DNA of 13,800 nt from an uncultured Clostridium sp. (GTDB lineage Bacteria; Bacillota; Clostridia; TANB77; CAG-508). Below, piece by piece: positions 1-7,617 of this stretch. A model generated the notes under the pieces. The model was given only the letters and a program-made list of their open reading frames with translations. It was not told the DNA's origin and searched no databases. The stretch lies in the NCBI GenBank assembly GCA_900554565.1, contig USHX01000031.1, positions 1-13,800 on the forward strand, in the 5' to 3' direction. Position 1 is the first letter of the stretch; each line of letters opens with the position of its first letter. A program made the translations under genes and the position numbers.

Positions 1-992
1 GTTTTTGTTCCTACTATTTTAGCTTTTCCATGGTCTTTTAAAGCTCCTGCTAATATTTCGGATGAACTTGCTGTATTTCCATTTGTTAATAATACTATTG
101 GCATATTTATTATTGGTGCATTCTCAGATTTTTCTATTTCTTCTTTATTGTTTTTGTCAACTTCATATAAAACAACATCGTCTTTGTCTAATATGTAATC
201 TGCTATTTGTAATGCTTCTGAAACTATTCCACCACCATTATTTCTTAGGTCTATTACTAATGATTTTATTCCTTTTTTTGAAAGTTCTTCGTATTTAGCT
301 TTAAAGTCATCTGCTGTTCCTTCATCAAATGATGAAAATTCTATATATCCTATATTGTTTTCTAGTACTTTTCCTTCTACAGGATTTACTTTTATATTTT
401 CTCTTGTTATTTCAAATGTTTTTGTTTCTGAATTTCTTAATATTTCTATTTTTACACTTGAGCCAACTTCACCTTTTATTTTGTTTGCAGCAACTGACAT
501 ATCTTCAGCTGTATATGTTACATCATCTACTGCTACTATGTAATCTCCTGGCAAGATTCCAGCTTTTTCTGCTGGGCTTCCTTTTATTGGTGATAATACC
601 ATTATTTTATTTGCATCAGTATCTTTCGTCATGTATATTCCAATTCCAACAAAGTTTCCTGTTGCATCTTCTAAATAGTCTTTCATATCATCTTTTGAGA
701 TATATTCTGTATATTGGTCATCTAATCCTTCTATATAGCCTTTTATAGCTCCTTCTTTTAGTTTTTCTTCATCAACATCACCTAAAAAATATTTGTCAAT
801 TAATCTCTTGTATTTACTAAGTTCACTTGCTATATCTTGGTATTCACTTGATGTTGAGATTATTTTTTGACCTGAACCACTTTTTGTAAAGTATTGGTAC
901 ATTCCTATTGTTGTAAGTAAAAATGTTATAAATACTACTAATATTACTAACATCACAACTTTGTAAATTTTAAATCTCTTTTTTTCTTCCAT
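1..992 (-). CDS. S41 family C-terminal processing peptidase (CtpA/CtpB type), 3' end missing
   Basis: Membrane-anchored serine protease that cleaves partly unfolded or C-terminally exposed envelope proteins. About 330 residues are visible and the gene runs off the window. The ATG at 992 follows a GGAGG site with 7-nt spacing. A single N-terminal membrane segment (about 12-33) is followed by a helical region, a PDZ domain (about 113-195) and the peptidase core. The catalytic serine is Ser309, in the TASSSEI motif. The partner lysine, expected in a GKG motif about 25 residues later, lies just outside the window. It is the last visible gene of the ftsEX-M23 operon. A role in turning over or activating the neighbouring hydrolases is inference. 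Family assignment is secure. The exact subtype, including sporulation CtpB, is not. Confidence 0.93.
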   Translation of the reverse strand, partial: MEEKKRFKIYKVVMLVILVVFITFLLTTIGMYQYFTKSGSGQKIISTSSEYQDIASELSKYKRLIDKYFLGDVDEEKLKEGAIKGYIEGLDDQYTEYISKDDMKDYLEDATGNFVGIGIYMTKDTDANKIMVLSPIKGSPAEKAGILPGDYIVAVDDVTYTAEDMSVAANKIKGEVGSSVKIEILRNSETKTFEITRENIKVNPVEGKVLENNIGYIEFSSFDEGTADDFKAKYEELSKKGIKSLVIDLRNNGGGIVSEALQIADYILDKDDVVLYEVDKNNKEEIEKSENAPIINMPIVLLTNGNTASSSEILAGALKDHGKAKIVGTK

Positions 993-1017
993 TTTATGCC
1001 TCCAAAATTTATAAATT

Positions 1018-1043
1018 GGGCAAAGGCCTAAAAGTCCCTGCCC
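1018..1043 (-). other. Intergenic hairpin upstream of the S41 protease gene
   Basis: In the 92-base gap between the M23 gene and the protease gene, GGGCA at 1018-1022 can pair with TGCCC at 1039-1043, and two more G-C pairs are possible inside. No clear U-tract follows on the minus strand. This looks more like an mRNA processing, stability or partial attenuation element than a true terminator. Its function is not known from sequence. Confidence 0.35.
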
Positions 1044-1084
1044 ATATATAATTGTATTTTATTCCATATTACTATATGTTTATT

Positions 1085-2341
1085 CTACATATAATTTGCT
1101 GGATTTACACGGCAAGTATTATAGTCATATGGTGCAACTCTTACTTCAAAGTGTAAATGTGCTCCTGTTGAGTGTCCACTATTTCCAGACCTCATTATTT
1201 GTTGTCCTCTTGATACTGTTTGGCCTTCTGAAACACATATTGAACCAGATGTACCATGAGCATACCATGTTTGTAATCCTCCTGTATGTTGAATTACTAC
1301 ATATGTACCATAACTATATGTTAAGTTTGCTGTTTTTATAACAACTCCTGCATCTGCTGCATATACTGGTGTTCCAGCTGGTACTCCATAATCTATTGCT
1401 CCATGATAAGAACCACTTGGATAATACATTCCTGCTGTTACACTTCCACTTGAAACTGGTCTTTGTAGTCTTCCACTTCCACCACTATTATAATTCCCAT
1501 TACTTCCGCTGTTATTGCTTCCACTGTTGCTATTGTTTTTATTTCCACTTGATGAATTATTATTTTTTTGTTGATTTTCCAATGCTTTTAATTCTGCCGC
1601 ATATTTTGCTTGGTTAGCTTTAATTTCTTTTGCTATTTGAACATTGGCTTCTTGAAGTGCATCTATTTCTTCTTGTATTGCTTTTTCATCATCAGCTAGT
1701 TTTGCTACTTGTGCACTTTTTTCTTTTTTAGCTTCTTGTAATTGTGTTGATACTCCTTGTTTTTCAGCTTTTGAAGTATCTAATTCTTTTTTACTATTTT
1801 CTAGCTCTTCTTTTGCTTGTTCTATTTCCTTTTTCTCATTTTGTATTTTTTCTAGTAATTCTGTATCTGCTGTTGCAACTTCAGATGCTAGATAATAATT
1901 AGATATTAAATCTGTTATTCCATCTGATGATAACAAAAAATCTAAATATGAAGTATCACCAGCTTCTTGTATTGTTACTAATCTTTTTTCTAATAAATCT
2001 TCTTGTTTTTTAAAATCTTCTTGTTTTTCATTCAATTTATTTTGTGAATCTGTAATTTTATTATTTAAATCATCTATTTTATCATCTAACTCATCTATTT
2101 GTGCTTGATAAGTAGAAATTTTTGTTGCTAAATCATTTACTTGATCTTGAGCATCTGATTTTTGTTCTTGCACATCGCTCAAATTTGATTTTGCATCATT
2201 GATTTTTTTGTTGTTTTCACTTTGTGCATTTGTTTGCTGGTCTATTTTGTCTTTAGTTGAAGTTGCAAAAACTGTCGAAGTTTGTAATAACATTATTGCA
2301 ATTATTAATCCCCCTATTAATTTTACACTTAATTTTTTCAT
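1085..2341 (-). CDS. Secreted coiled-coil M23 (LytM) peptidase, copy 1
   Basis: Predicted zinc endopeptidase that cuts peptidoglycan cross-links outside the membrane. The 418-residue protein has a signal peptide ending near VFA (residue 26), a long PcsB/CwlO-like coiled coil (about 28-255) and an Asn/Ser/Gly-rich linker (about 262-293). The M23 domain is at the C-terminus. All active-site residues are present: H313 and D317 (HxxxD), H362 (YAH), and H395 and H397 (HLH). C369 and C410 could form a disulfide in this domain. The ATG at 2341 follows an AGGAGG site. It lies 45 bases downstream of a homologous M23 gene with a very similar coiled coil, so the two are a diverged tandem duplication. 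Control by FtsEX through the coiled coil is inferred from the operon and from known FtsEX-EnvC, PcsB and CwlO systems. Confidence 0.93.
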   Translation of the reverse strand: MKKLSVKLIGGLIIAIMLLQTSTVFATSTKDKIDQQTNAQSENNKKINDAKSNLSDVQEQKSDAQDQVNDLATKISTYQAQIDELDDKIDDLNNKITDSQNKLNEKQEDFKKQEDLLEKRLVTIQEAGDTSYLDFLLSSDGITDLISNYYLASEVATADTELLEKIQNEKKEIEQAKEELENSKKELDTSKAEKQGVSTQLQEAKKEKSAQVAKLADDEKAIQEEIDALQEANVQIAKEIKANQAKYAAELKALENQQKNNNSSSGNKNNSNSGSNNSGSNGNYNSGGSGRLQRPVSSGSVTAGMYYPSGSYHGAIDYGVPAGTPVYAADAGVVIKTANLTYSYGTYVVIQHTGGLQTWYAHGTSGSICVSEGQTVSRGQQIMRSGNSGHSTGAHLHFEVRVAPYDYNTCRVNPANYM

Positions 2342-2386
2342 AAGTTCCTCCTAATTTTTATTCTTAGTATTTCATTTTTTGTTGTC

Positions 2387-3619
2387 TTAATTTTGTGTAC
2401 TGTTTTCATTTTGTGCATTTTGTGCATTTTCGCTATTTTCGTTGTTTTCTGTCCCTGGTACTAAACCATTTGTTATATAAGGCATTGGGTCTGTAACAAC
2501 TCCATTTAGTCTAACCTCAAAATGTGCATGTGGCCCTGTTGAATATCCCGTTGAACCTACTTTTAAGATTGCATCTCCTCTTTTAACTGTTTGTCCAACT
2601 TCTACTAAAATTTCTGAGCCATGAGCATATAATGTGGAAACTCCGCCACCATGGTCTATTATTACCATATTTCCATATGCACTGTTCATTCCTGCTTTTA
2701 CAACTATTCCATCATTTGCAGCAATAAAATTTGCTCCCATTGGTGCACTAATATCTACACCTGTATGTAATTTGTAGACACCTGTTATTGGGTGTGTTCT
2801 CATTCCATATTTTGAGCTTATTCTTGTATATCCTGGCACTGGCCATGCAAGTTCTCCACCTATGTATTTGGTATCTATTCCTTGCATAGCTAATGCTAAT
2901 ATTTCAGAATTTATTTCATTAAATCTTTGATTATATTCATCTATTTTTGTTTGAATATCTTTTTCTTGGTCTGATAATTTAGAAACAAAATTTTCTCTTA
3001 CTGTTTTTGTGTTTTCTAAAACTTTTGCTGTTTTAGTTTGATTTTCTTTTATTGTTCCTAATTGGTTTTGTGCATTTTCTATTTGCTTTTTTGATTTTTC
3101 TATTTCATCTTTTTTGCTTTGCATTTCTTCTAGTAATTCTGTGTCACATGTAGCAAGTTCTGTAACTAGAAAGTAGTTTGATAAAAATTCTGATATACTT
3201 TTTGAACTTAGTATAACATCTAAATATTGTGTATCACTTGATTCATACACAGCAATTAACCTGCTATCTAATAGTTCTTTTCGTTTATTATAATTTTCTT
3301 GTGCTTCTCCTAGTTTAGCTTCTACTTCTTCCATTGAAGTTTGTAATTTAGCAATTTTACTATTTAGCTCATCTAATTGTGTTTGTGATTCAGATATTTT
3401 TTCATCAAGTTTTTGAACTTGTTGTAAATTTTCTGTTAAATCACTTTGTACTCCTTCTAGTTGCCCTGTTGCTTCATCTATTTTATTTTGTAGTTCTTCT
3501 TTTTCTGATTGCAAATTGTCATTTGCTGTGTTTGTTTCATTTTCTGCATATACAAATGCTGTTTGACAAAAACTACTAATTATTACAAAAGCTAAAGTCA
3601 TACATAAAATTTTACGCAT
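2387..3619 (-). CDS. Secreted coiled-coil M23 (LytM) peptidase, copy 2, adjacent to ftsX
   Basis: EnvC/PcsB-like murein hydrolase of 410 residues. It has a signal peptide ending near VYA (about residue 25), a coiled coil (about 30-245), an M23 domain and an Asn/Glu/Gln-rich tail (about 386-410). Unlike E. coli EnvC, whose LytM domain is degenerate, this domain keeps H285 and D289 (HTGVD), H333 (YAH), and H364 and H366 (HAH), so it should be catalytically active itself. The ATG at 3619 is preceded by AAAGGAGAA at ideal spacing. The gene overlaps the current ftsX reading frame by 22 bases, but an apparent ftsX frameshift creates that overlap. Direct contact with the FtsX extracellular loop is the expected mode of control, inferred from gene order. 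Homology to copy 1 extends through the coiled coil. Confidence 0.94.
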   Translation of the reverse strand: MRKILCMTLAFVIISSFCQTAFVYAENETNTANDNLQSEKEELQNKIDEATGQLEGVQSDLTENLQQVQKLDEKISESQTQLDELNSKIAKLQTSMEEVEAKLGEAQENYNKRKELLDSRLIAVYESSDTQYLDVILSSKSISEFLSNYFLVTELATCDTELLEEMQSKKDEIEKSKKQIENAQNQLGTIKENQTKTAKVLENTKTVRENFVSKLSDQEKDIQTKIDEYNQRFNEINSEILALAMQGIDTKYIGGELAWPVPGYTRISSKYGMRTHPITGVYKLHTGVDISAPMGANFIAANDGIVVKAGMNSAYGNMVIIDHGGGVSTLYAHGSEILVEVGQTVKRGDAILKVGSTGYSTGPHAHFEVRLNGVVTDPMPYITNGLVPGTENNENSENAQNAQNENSTQN

Positions 3620-4533
3620 GTTTTCTCCTTTATACTTTTAAATATTTTCTCATTGAGATTACACTTCCGTAATGCTCCTATTCCTATTCCAAGTAACATA
3701 TATACAAAAATTATTGATTCAAACATGTCACTAAAGCTTATTAAACTCATATTTATTACTTGCATAAATTGAGAATTTACAACTTGTTTTGCAAGTAGGC
3801 TATATGCTATTCCAACTATTACAATTGAAATTATACTTGCAAATATTCCTATTATCATACCTTCTACAATAAATGGCCATCTTATAAATCCATTTGTTGC
3901 TCCTACATATTTCATTATTGAAATTTCTTTTCTTCTTGCATGAACTGTAAGTTTTATTGTGTTTGCTATGATAAATATTGATATTACTACTAATAGTATT
4001 AAAATTACTCCTGTTACTATTTTTATTCCATTTGCTAGGTTTATTAATGTTGTTACAGTTTCATCTTTACTTGTGATTTTCTTAACATTGTCAAATGTTA
4101 AGATTTGGTCTTGAATTGATTTACTTTGGCTTAAATCTGTAAGTGTTACTACATATGATGCTGTAAATATGTTATTTTCTCCTTCATATGCATCTAGCAA
4201 ATCTTTTTTGTCTCCAAATTTTTCTTTCATTTGGTCTAAAGCTTGTTCTTTTGATATGTATTCTACTGTACTTACTCCATCAATTTTTCTTATTTTATCA
4301 CCTAGTTCATCTGCTTGTTCTTGTGTTGCTTCATTTTTTATATATACTTGTATTCCTTGTGCTGATTCTATTTCAGATACAAAATGATTTATATTTTCTC
4401 CTAATATTAGGAATATTCCAAATATTATCATTGTTGCACACATTATCATTAGTGATGCACCTGTTGATTTTTTGTTTTTGAATACATTGCTAAAGCCTTC
4501 ACCTATTAAATAACCCAATCTATTATATTTCAT
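3598..4533 (-). CDS. ftsX: Cell-division ABC transporter permease FtsX (apparent C-terminal frameshift)
   Basis: FtsX is the membrane half of the FtsEX complex, which uses ATP hydrolysis by FtsE to switch on periplasmic or extracellular murein hydrolases. TM1 is at about 25-45, a large extracellular domain at about 46-160, and three further membrane segments follow (about 168-192, 212-236, 262-287). RRKEISIMKYVGA is typical of the family. The ATG at 4533 is preferred over the GTG at 4545 or ATG at 4539, because GGTGGG lies 7 nt upstream of it. After residue 288 the open frame gives an atypical tail. Skipping one C at 3669 restores the family-type ending GSVISMRKYLKV and a stop at 3630-3632, just before the next gene's ribosome site. 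The restored protein would be 300 residues, close to B. subtilis FtsX. Confidence 0.93.
   Translation of the reverse strand: MKYNRLGYLIGEGFSNVFKNKKSTGASLMIMCATMIIFGIFLILGENINHFVSEIESAQGIQVYIKNEATQEQADELGDKIRKIDGVSTVEYISKEQALDQMKEKFGDKKDLLDAYEGENNIFTASYVVTLTDLSQSKSIQDQILTFDNVKKITSKDETVTTLINLANGIKIVTGVILILLVVISIFIIANTIKLTVHARRKEISIMKYVGATNGFIRWPFIVEGMIIGIFASIISIVIVGIAYSLLAKQVVNSQFMQVINMSLISFSDMFESIIFVYMLLGIGIGALRKCNLNEKIFKSIKEKTCVKFYV
3630..3669 (-). other. ftsX: Alternative-frame, family-typical C-terminus of FtsX
   Basis: Reading the minus strand from 3668 in the +1 frame gives GSVISMRKYLKV followed by TAA at 3630-3632. B. subtilis FtsX has an ending of the same kind (GS..S.RK.L.V). The stop then falls 10 bases before the ATG of the next gene, leaving room for its AAAGGAGAA site. 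This supports a one-base insertion at or near 3669, either biological or an assembly error. Confidence 0.8.
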
Positions 4534-5209
4534 AATCATACCCACCTTTTTTATCGTCTCTTATTATTTCACCTTTGCGAATGTGTATAACTCTTTTTTT
4601 CATTTTGTCTACTATGTCTTTTGCATGTGTTGCTACAACTACTGTTGTTCCTCTCATATTAATGTCATTTAATAGGTTCATGATATCCCATGCTGTGTCT
4701 GGGTCTAGGTTTCCTGTTGGTTCATCTGCTATTAGCATTGATGGGTTGTTTACTAATGCTCTTGCTAAAGCAACTCTTTGTTGCTCTCCTCCTGATAATT
4801 CATTTGGATACATTTTTGCTTTTCCACTTAATCCTACAAGTGAAAGTACCATTGGCACTTGTCTTCTTATATGTCTTGGTGTTGCTCTTACTATATACAT
4901 TGCATATGCTACATTGTCATATACTGTTTTGTCTGGTAAAAGTCTGAAGTCTTGGAATACTACTCCCATACTTCTTCTTAAATATGGAATTCTGTTTGGT
5001 TTTAAAAATGTTGTGTCTTTTCCATTTATTATTATATTTCCAGATGTTGGTTCTTCTTCTTTTAATATTAGTTTTATTAATGTTGATTTTCCACTTCCTG
5101 ATGAACCTACTAAAAATGCAAATTCACCTTTATCAATAACAAAATTAGCATTTTTTACAGCTTTTGTACCTGTATCATATGTTTTTGTTACATTTCTAAA
5201 TTCTATCAT
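4523..5209 (-). CDS. ftsE: Cell-division ATP-binding protein FtsE
   Basis: Cytoplasmic ATPase of the FtsEX complex. The 228-residue protein has every ABC ATPase element: Walker A GSSGSGKS (35-42), Q-loop glutamine near 86, signature LSGGEQQR (138-145), Walker B MLIADEP (158-164) with its glutamate, and switch histidine H195. The length is normal for FtsE. The ATG at 5209 follows AAGGAG at good spacing. It is the first gene of the envelope operon, and its end overlaps the ftsX start by 11 bases, which implies translational coupling. A promoter fits at 5247-5275, just after the transketolase stop. FtsE powers FtsX, and the following M23 genes encode the likely outputs. Confidence 0.97.
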   Translation of the reverse strand: MIEFRNVTKTYDTGTKAVKNANFVIDKGEFAFLVGSSGSGKSTLIKLILKEEEPTSGNIIINGKDTTFLKPNRIPYLRRSMGVVFQDFRLLPDKTVYDNVAYAMYIVRATPRHIRRQVPMVLSLVGLSGKAKMYPNELSGGEQQRVALARALVNNPSMLIADEPTGNLDPDTAWDIMNLLNDINMRGTTVVVATHAKDIVDKMKKRVIHIRKGEIIRDDKKGGYDYEI

Positions 5210-5246
5210 TTTTTGTTCTCCTTGGTTTTGTTTTTTATTCTATCTT

Positions 5247-5275
5247 ATAATAACAATAAAGTGCATTTTTTGCAA
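5247..5275 (-). promoter_or_regulatory. Sigma-A-type promoter for the ftsEX operon
   Basis: The minus strand reads TTGCAA at 5275-5270, a 17-base spacer, then TATTAT at 5252-5247, giving an ftsE leader of about 30 bases. The -10 matches consensus at 5 of 6 positions and the -35 at 4 of 6. No clear terminator separates the transketolase stop at 5296 from this promoter, so read-through from the transketolase genes is also possible. Confidence 0.6.
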
Positions 5276-5295
5276 TAGTTTTAGGCTAAAAAATG

Positions 5296-6231
5296 TTAGA
5301 AATTGTTGGTTTTTAGCAAGCTAATTATATCACTTGAACTTATTCCAAAATATTTAATTAATTGCTCTGCTTTTCCTGATTTTCCAAATGTATCTTTAAT
5401 ACCTAGTCTAGTAAGTTTTTTAGGTTCTTCTTGGGTTAATACTTCTGCTATTGCTGAGCCTAATCCTCCTATTATGTTATGATCTTCTATTGATATTAAT
5501 TTTTTAGTTTCTCTTGCACATTTTAGTATCATTTTTTCATCTATTGGTTTTATTGTGTGCATATCAACTACTCTAACATTTATTCCTTGTTTTTCTAGCT
5601 CTTCTTTTGCAATTATTGCTTGTTCTACTGTAATTCCTGTTGCAAATATTGTTGCATCTGTTCCTTCGCCTATTTGAACAGCTTTTCCTATTTCAAATTT
5701 CTGATTTTCATCATAAATTTTTCTTGTTTTCATTCTTGCAAGTCTTAAATAGGCTGGCCCTTCTATTTTTGAAATTTCTTTTACTGCCCATTTTGTTTCT
5801 AAATCATCTGATGTGCATAATACTGTCATATTTGGCATAGTTCTCATAAGTGCCAAATCTTCTATCATTTGATGTGTTGCACCATCTTCCCCTACTGTTA
5901 TCCCACTATGTGTGGCACAAATTTTTACATTTAATTTTGGATATGCCACACTACATCTTATTTGGTCATATGCTCTGCCTGCTGCAAATGCTGCAAATGT
6001 ACTTGCATATACTATTTTTCCGCAAGTTGCAAGTCCTGCAGCTGTTCCTATCATATTTGCTTCTGCTATTCCCATGTCAAAGAATCTTTCTGGAAATTCT
6101 TTAGCAAATAAACTTGTTTTTGTTGCATTTGATAAGTCTGCATCTAAAACTACTACATTTTCGTTTTCTTTACCTAACTCTAATAAAGCTTCTCCATAAC
6201 TTTTTCGAGTTGCTATTAATTCTTCTTCCAT
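5296..6231 (-). CDS. Transketolase, C-terminal subunit
   Basis: Second half of a split transketolase, which transfers two-carbon ketol units between sugar phosphates in the non-oxidative pentose phosphate pathway. The 311 residues cover the pyrimidine-binding domain and the C-terminal domain. FDMGIAEANMIG contains the conserved catalytic Glu57, which activates thiamine diphosphate. IATRKSYGEALLELG is the usual start of this subunit. The ATG at 6231 is the only sensible start, because an in-frame stop lies 3 codons upstream. Its AAAGGAG site is 26 bases away, with a hairpin between them. It is co-transcribed with the N-terminal subunit, and the two must associate to form the active site. A 1-deoxyxylulose-5-phosphate synthase would be much longer and unsplit. 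Confidence 0.94.
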   Translation of the reverse strand: MEEELIATRKSYGEALLELGKENENVVVLDADLSNATKTSLFAKEFPERFFDMGIAEANMIGTAAGLATCGKIVYASTFAAFAAGRAYDQIRCSVAYPKLNVKICATHSGITVGEDGATHQMIEDLALMRTMPNMTVLCTSDDLETKWAVKEISKIEGPAYLRLARMKTRKIYDENQKFEIGKAVQIGEGTDATIFATGITVEQAIIAKEELEKQGINVRVVDMHTIKPIDEKMILKCARETKKLISIEDHNIIGGLGSAIAEVLTQEEPKKLTRLGIKDTFGKSGKAEQLIKYFGISSSDIISLLKTNNF

Positions 6232-6239
6232 ATTTTTTT

Positions 6240-6265
6240 AATAGCTTTCGCTATTTTCTCCTTTC
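6240..6265 (-). promoter_or_regulatory. Hairpin between the Shine-Dalgarno site and the start codon of the second transketolase gene
   Basis: The ribosome site AAAGGAG is at 6264-6258. The next bases, 6255-6240, form AATAGC-GAAA-GCTATT, a perfect 6-bp stem with a GNRA-type tetraloop. Seven A residues and a T then lead into the ATG at 6231. Linear spacing is 26 bases, too long for normal initiation, but looping out the 16-base hairpin leaves about 10. The hairpin probably brings the site within reach and may tune the ratio of the two subunits. Confidence 0.6.
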
Positions 6266-6269
6266 ACAT

Positions 6270-7091
6270 CTATTTTTTTAGTTCTTTTATTGCTTGTTCA
6301 TATTGCTCTTTATTTGGTGCTTTTCCATGCCATTCTACCATATTTTCCATATATGAAATGCCTTTTCCCTTTGTTGTTTTAGCAATTATACAAGTTGGTT
6401 TTCCTTTAACTCTTTTTGCTACTTTAAATGCTTGCATTATTTTCTTTATATCATTTCCATCTATAGTTATTACTTGGAAGCCAAAGCTTCTGAATTTTTC
6501 ATCTATTGGATATGAACTCATTACTTCTTCTATTGTTCCATCTATTTGCAAATTATTATTATCTATTATTACACATAAATTATCTAATTTGTATTTTGCT
6601 GATGCCATTGCCGCTTCCCATACTTGTCCTTCTTCTATTTCTCCATCTCCTAAAATACAATAAACTCTATAGTCTTTTTTATTTAGTTTACCGGCTATTG
6701 CAATTCCATTTGCAGCAGATAGTCCTTGTCCTAAAGAACCTGTTGTCATATCTACTCCTGGCACTTTGTTCATATCTGGGTGTCCTTGCAAAATGCCATC
6801 TATATTTCTAAATTGTTCTAATTTTTCTATATCAAAAAATCCTCTGTTAGCCAAAGCACTATATAATGCTGGTGAACAGTGTCCTTTTGATAATACTAAT
6901 CTATCTCTATCTTCCCATTTTGGATTTTTTTCATCTATGTTCATCTCATTAAAGTACAATACTGTTAATATATCAGCTATTGATAAAGAACCTCCAGGGT
7001 GCCCAGATTGTGCTTTATATACTTGCCAAACTATTCCTTTTCTTATTTGTTTAGCTTTATTTTTTAATTCTTCTACTTTAGTAATTTTCAA
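6270..7091 (-). CDS. Transketolase, N-terminal subunit
   Basis: Thiamine-diphosphate-binding half of the split transketolase (273 residues). Visible motifs are SGHPGG (29-34), SKGH with H71, GHP with H104, and the diphosphate/Mg site GDG (148-150) through NNN (178-180). The start is a TTG at 7091 with GGAG about 10 bases upstream. No ATG lies near the N-terminus, and KITKVEELKNKAKQIRK is a normal beginning. The stop at 6270 is 38 bases before the partner gene, so the two form one operon. A plausible promoter is at 7121-7149. Confidence 0.94.
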   Translation of the reverse strand: MKITKVEELKNKAKQIRKGIVWQVYKAQSGHPGGSLSIADILTVLYFNEMNIDEKNPKWEDRDRLVLSKGHCSPALYSALANRGFFDIEKLEQFRNIDGILQGHPDMNKVPGVDMTTGSLGQGLSAANGIAIAGKLNKKDYRVYCILGDGEIEEGQVWEAAMASAKYKLDNLCVIIDNNNLQIDGTIEEVMSSYPIDEKFRSFGFQVITIDGNDIKKIMQAFKVAKRVKGKPTCIIAKTTKGKGISYMENMVEWHGKAPNKEQYEQAIKELKK

Positions 7092-7120
7092 TTTTTTATC
7101 TCTCCACTTCTTTTTTGTTT

Positions 7121-7149
7121 ACTATATCATAAGTTTTTTTGAATTTCCA
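7121..7149 (-). promoter_or_regulatory. Probable promoter of the transketolase operon
   Basis: The minus strand reads TGGAAA at 7149-7144, a 17-base spacer, then TATAGT at 7126-7121. Matches to consensus are 4 of 6 and 5 of 6. It lies between the end of the 6S RNA and the TTG start at 7091. Confidence 0.45.
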
Positions 7150-7189
7150 TATCATATTTGTATAAGTAACTTTTTTTATTTTTAGACAT

Positions 7190-7385
7190 AAAAAATCCCC
7201 GCCTTAGCCGTTAGATGTCTTGAATTTTTAAGGACCTGCTTCCAAAAACAGGTGGGTGCCTACCTAAATACTCATGGGCTTCTCACTATTAGTTGTGAGC
7301 TTGCACGCCATATTTACGAGATCAGCCCCTCTTAACGTGTGTTGGTTCTAAAAATTTAAGTCTATCGCACTACGCAGGGTGTGTT
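7190..7385 (-). ncRNA. ssrS: 6S RNA
   Basis: 6S RNA mimics an open promoter and binds sigma-A RNA polymerase holoenzyme, damping housekeeping transcription in stationary phase. On the minus strand the RNA starts near CCCTGCGTAG and ends at GGCTAAGGCGGGG followed by six T. The two ends pair into a long closing helix (CCCUGC with GCGGGG, UAGA with UCUA, AAUUUUUAG with UUAAAAAUU). The central part has an open region with the Firmicute 6S element CACCCACCUG-loop-CAGGU on its 3' side. The distal arm is capped by CUCAC/GUGAG and continues with GAGAAGCC, as in other 6S RNAs. The length of about 195 nt is typical. Transcription probably starts near 7416, leaving about 30 nt of 5' leader to be removed. 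It is not tmRNA, because there is no tRNA-like CCA end, and not RNase P, because the conserved core is absent. Confidence 0.83.
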
Positions 7386-7422
7386 ATTCAGTTTTAATTT
7401 CTTAATTTCTTAATCTAGATAT

Positions 7423-7451
7423 AGTTTAACATACCTTTTTTTTAGTATCAA
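7423..7451 (-). promoter_or_regulatory. Promoter of the 6S RNA
   Basis: TTGATA at 7451-7446, a 17-base spacer, then TAAACT at 7428-7423 on the minus strand. Transcription would begin near 7416, upstream of the mature 6S end. Confidence 0.6.
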
Positions 7452-7590
7452 ATGAAATTTTTTCTAAAAAAAGTTTATTTGGTTTCTTAATATCATTTTA
7501 TCTTCTTTTTTCAAATTTATTCTCATTTAATCAAACTTTTTCATTATTTGATTTTAGTTTTACTTTATGATATGATTAATTGAACTTTTT
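7452..7590. other. AT-rich intergenic spacer without a gene
   Basis: Between the 6S promoter and the hemolysin III terminator I see only very AT-rich sequence. No open reading frame has a ribosome site. A weak 7-bp inverted repeat (AATCAAA and TTTGATT) lies in the middle. No function is assigned. Confidence 0.6.
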
Positions 7591-7617
7591 AAGGAAGCAG
7601 ATAACTGCTTCCTTTTT
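7591..7617. terminator. Hairpin terminator after the hemolysin III gene
   Basis: A perfect 10-bp inverted repeat (AAGGAAGCAG-ATAA-CTGCTTCCTT) abuts the stop codon at 7616-7618. On the minus strand it is preceded by A residues but lacks a strong U-tract. On the plus strand five T follow. It may act in both directions. Confidence 0.6.

Noticed and set aside
62..748. Leucine/phenylalanine-rich plus-strand frames at the left edge
   Set aside because: These are antisense to the S41 protease gene. Their composition is what AT-rich coding DNA gives on the opposite strand.
3660..3680. Programmed ribosomal frameshift in ftsX
   Set aside because: No slippery heptamer or downstream pseudoknot is evident at TTACGGAAG, so a simple insertion or sequence error is more likely.
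4575..5324. Long plus-strand open frame (249 codons) opposite ftsE
   Set aside because: It is the antisense shadow of ftsE, whose ABC ATPase motifs are unmistakable. The plus-strand frame has no ribosome site or recognisable domain.
7190..7416. T-box, tmRNA or riboswitch interpretation of the structured RNA
   Set aside because: There is no T-box bulge sequence, no tRNA-like CCA end, and the next gene has its own promoter. The CACCCACCUG element and overall fold fit 6S RNA.
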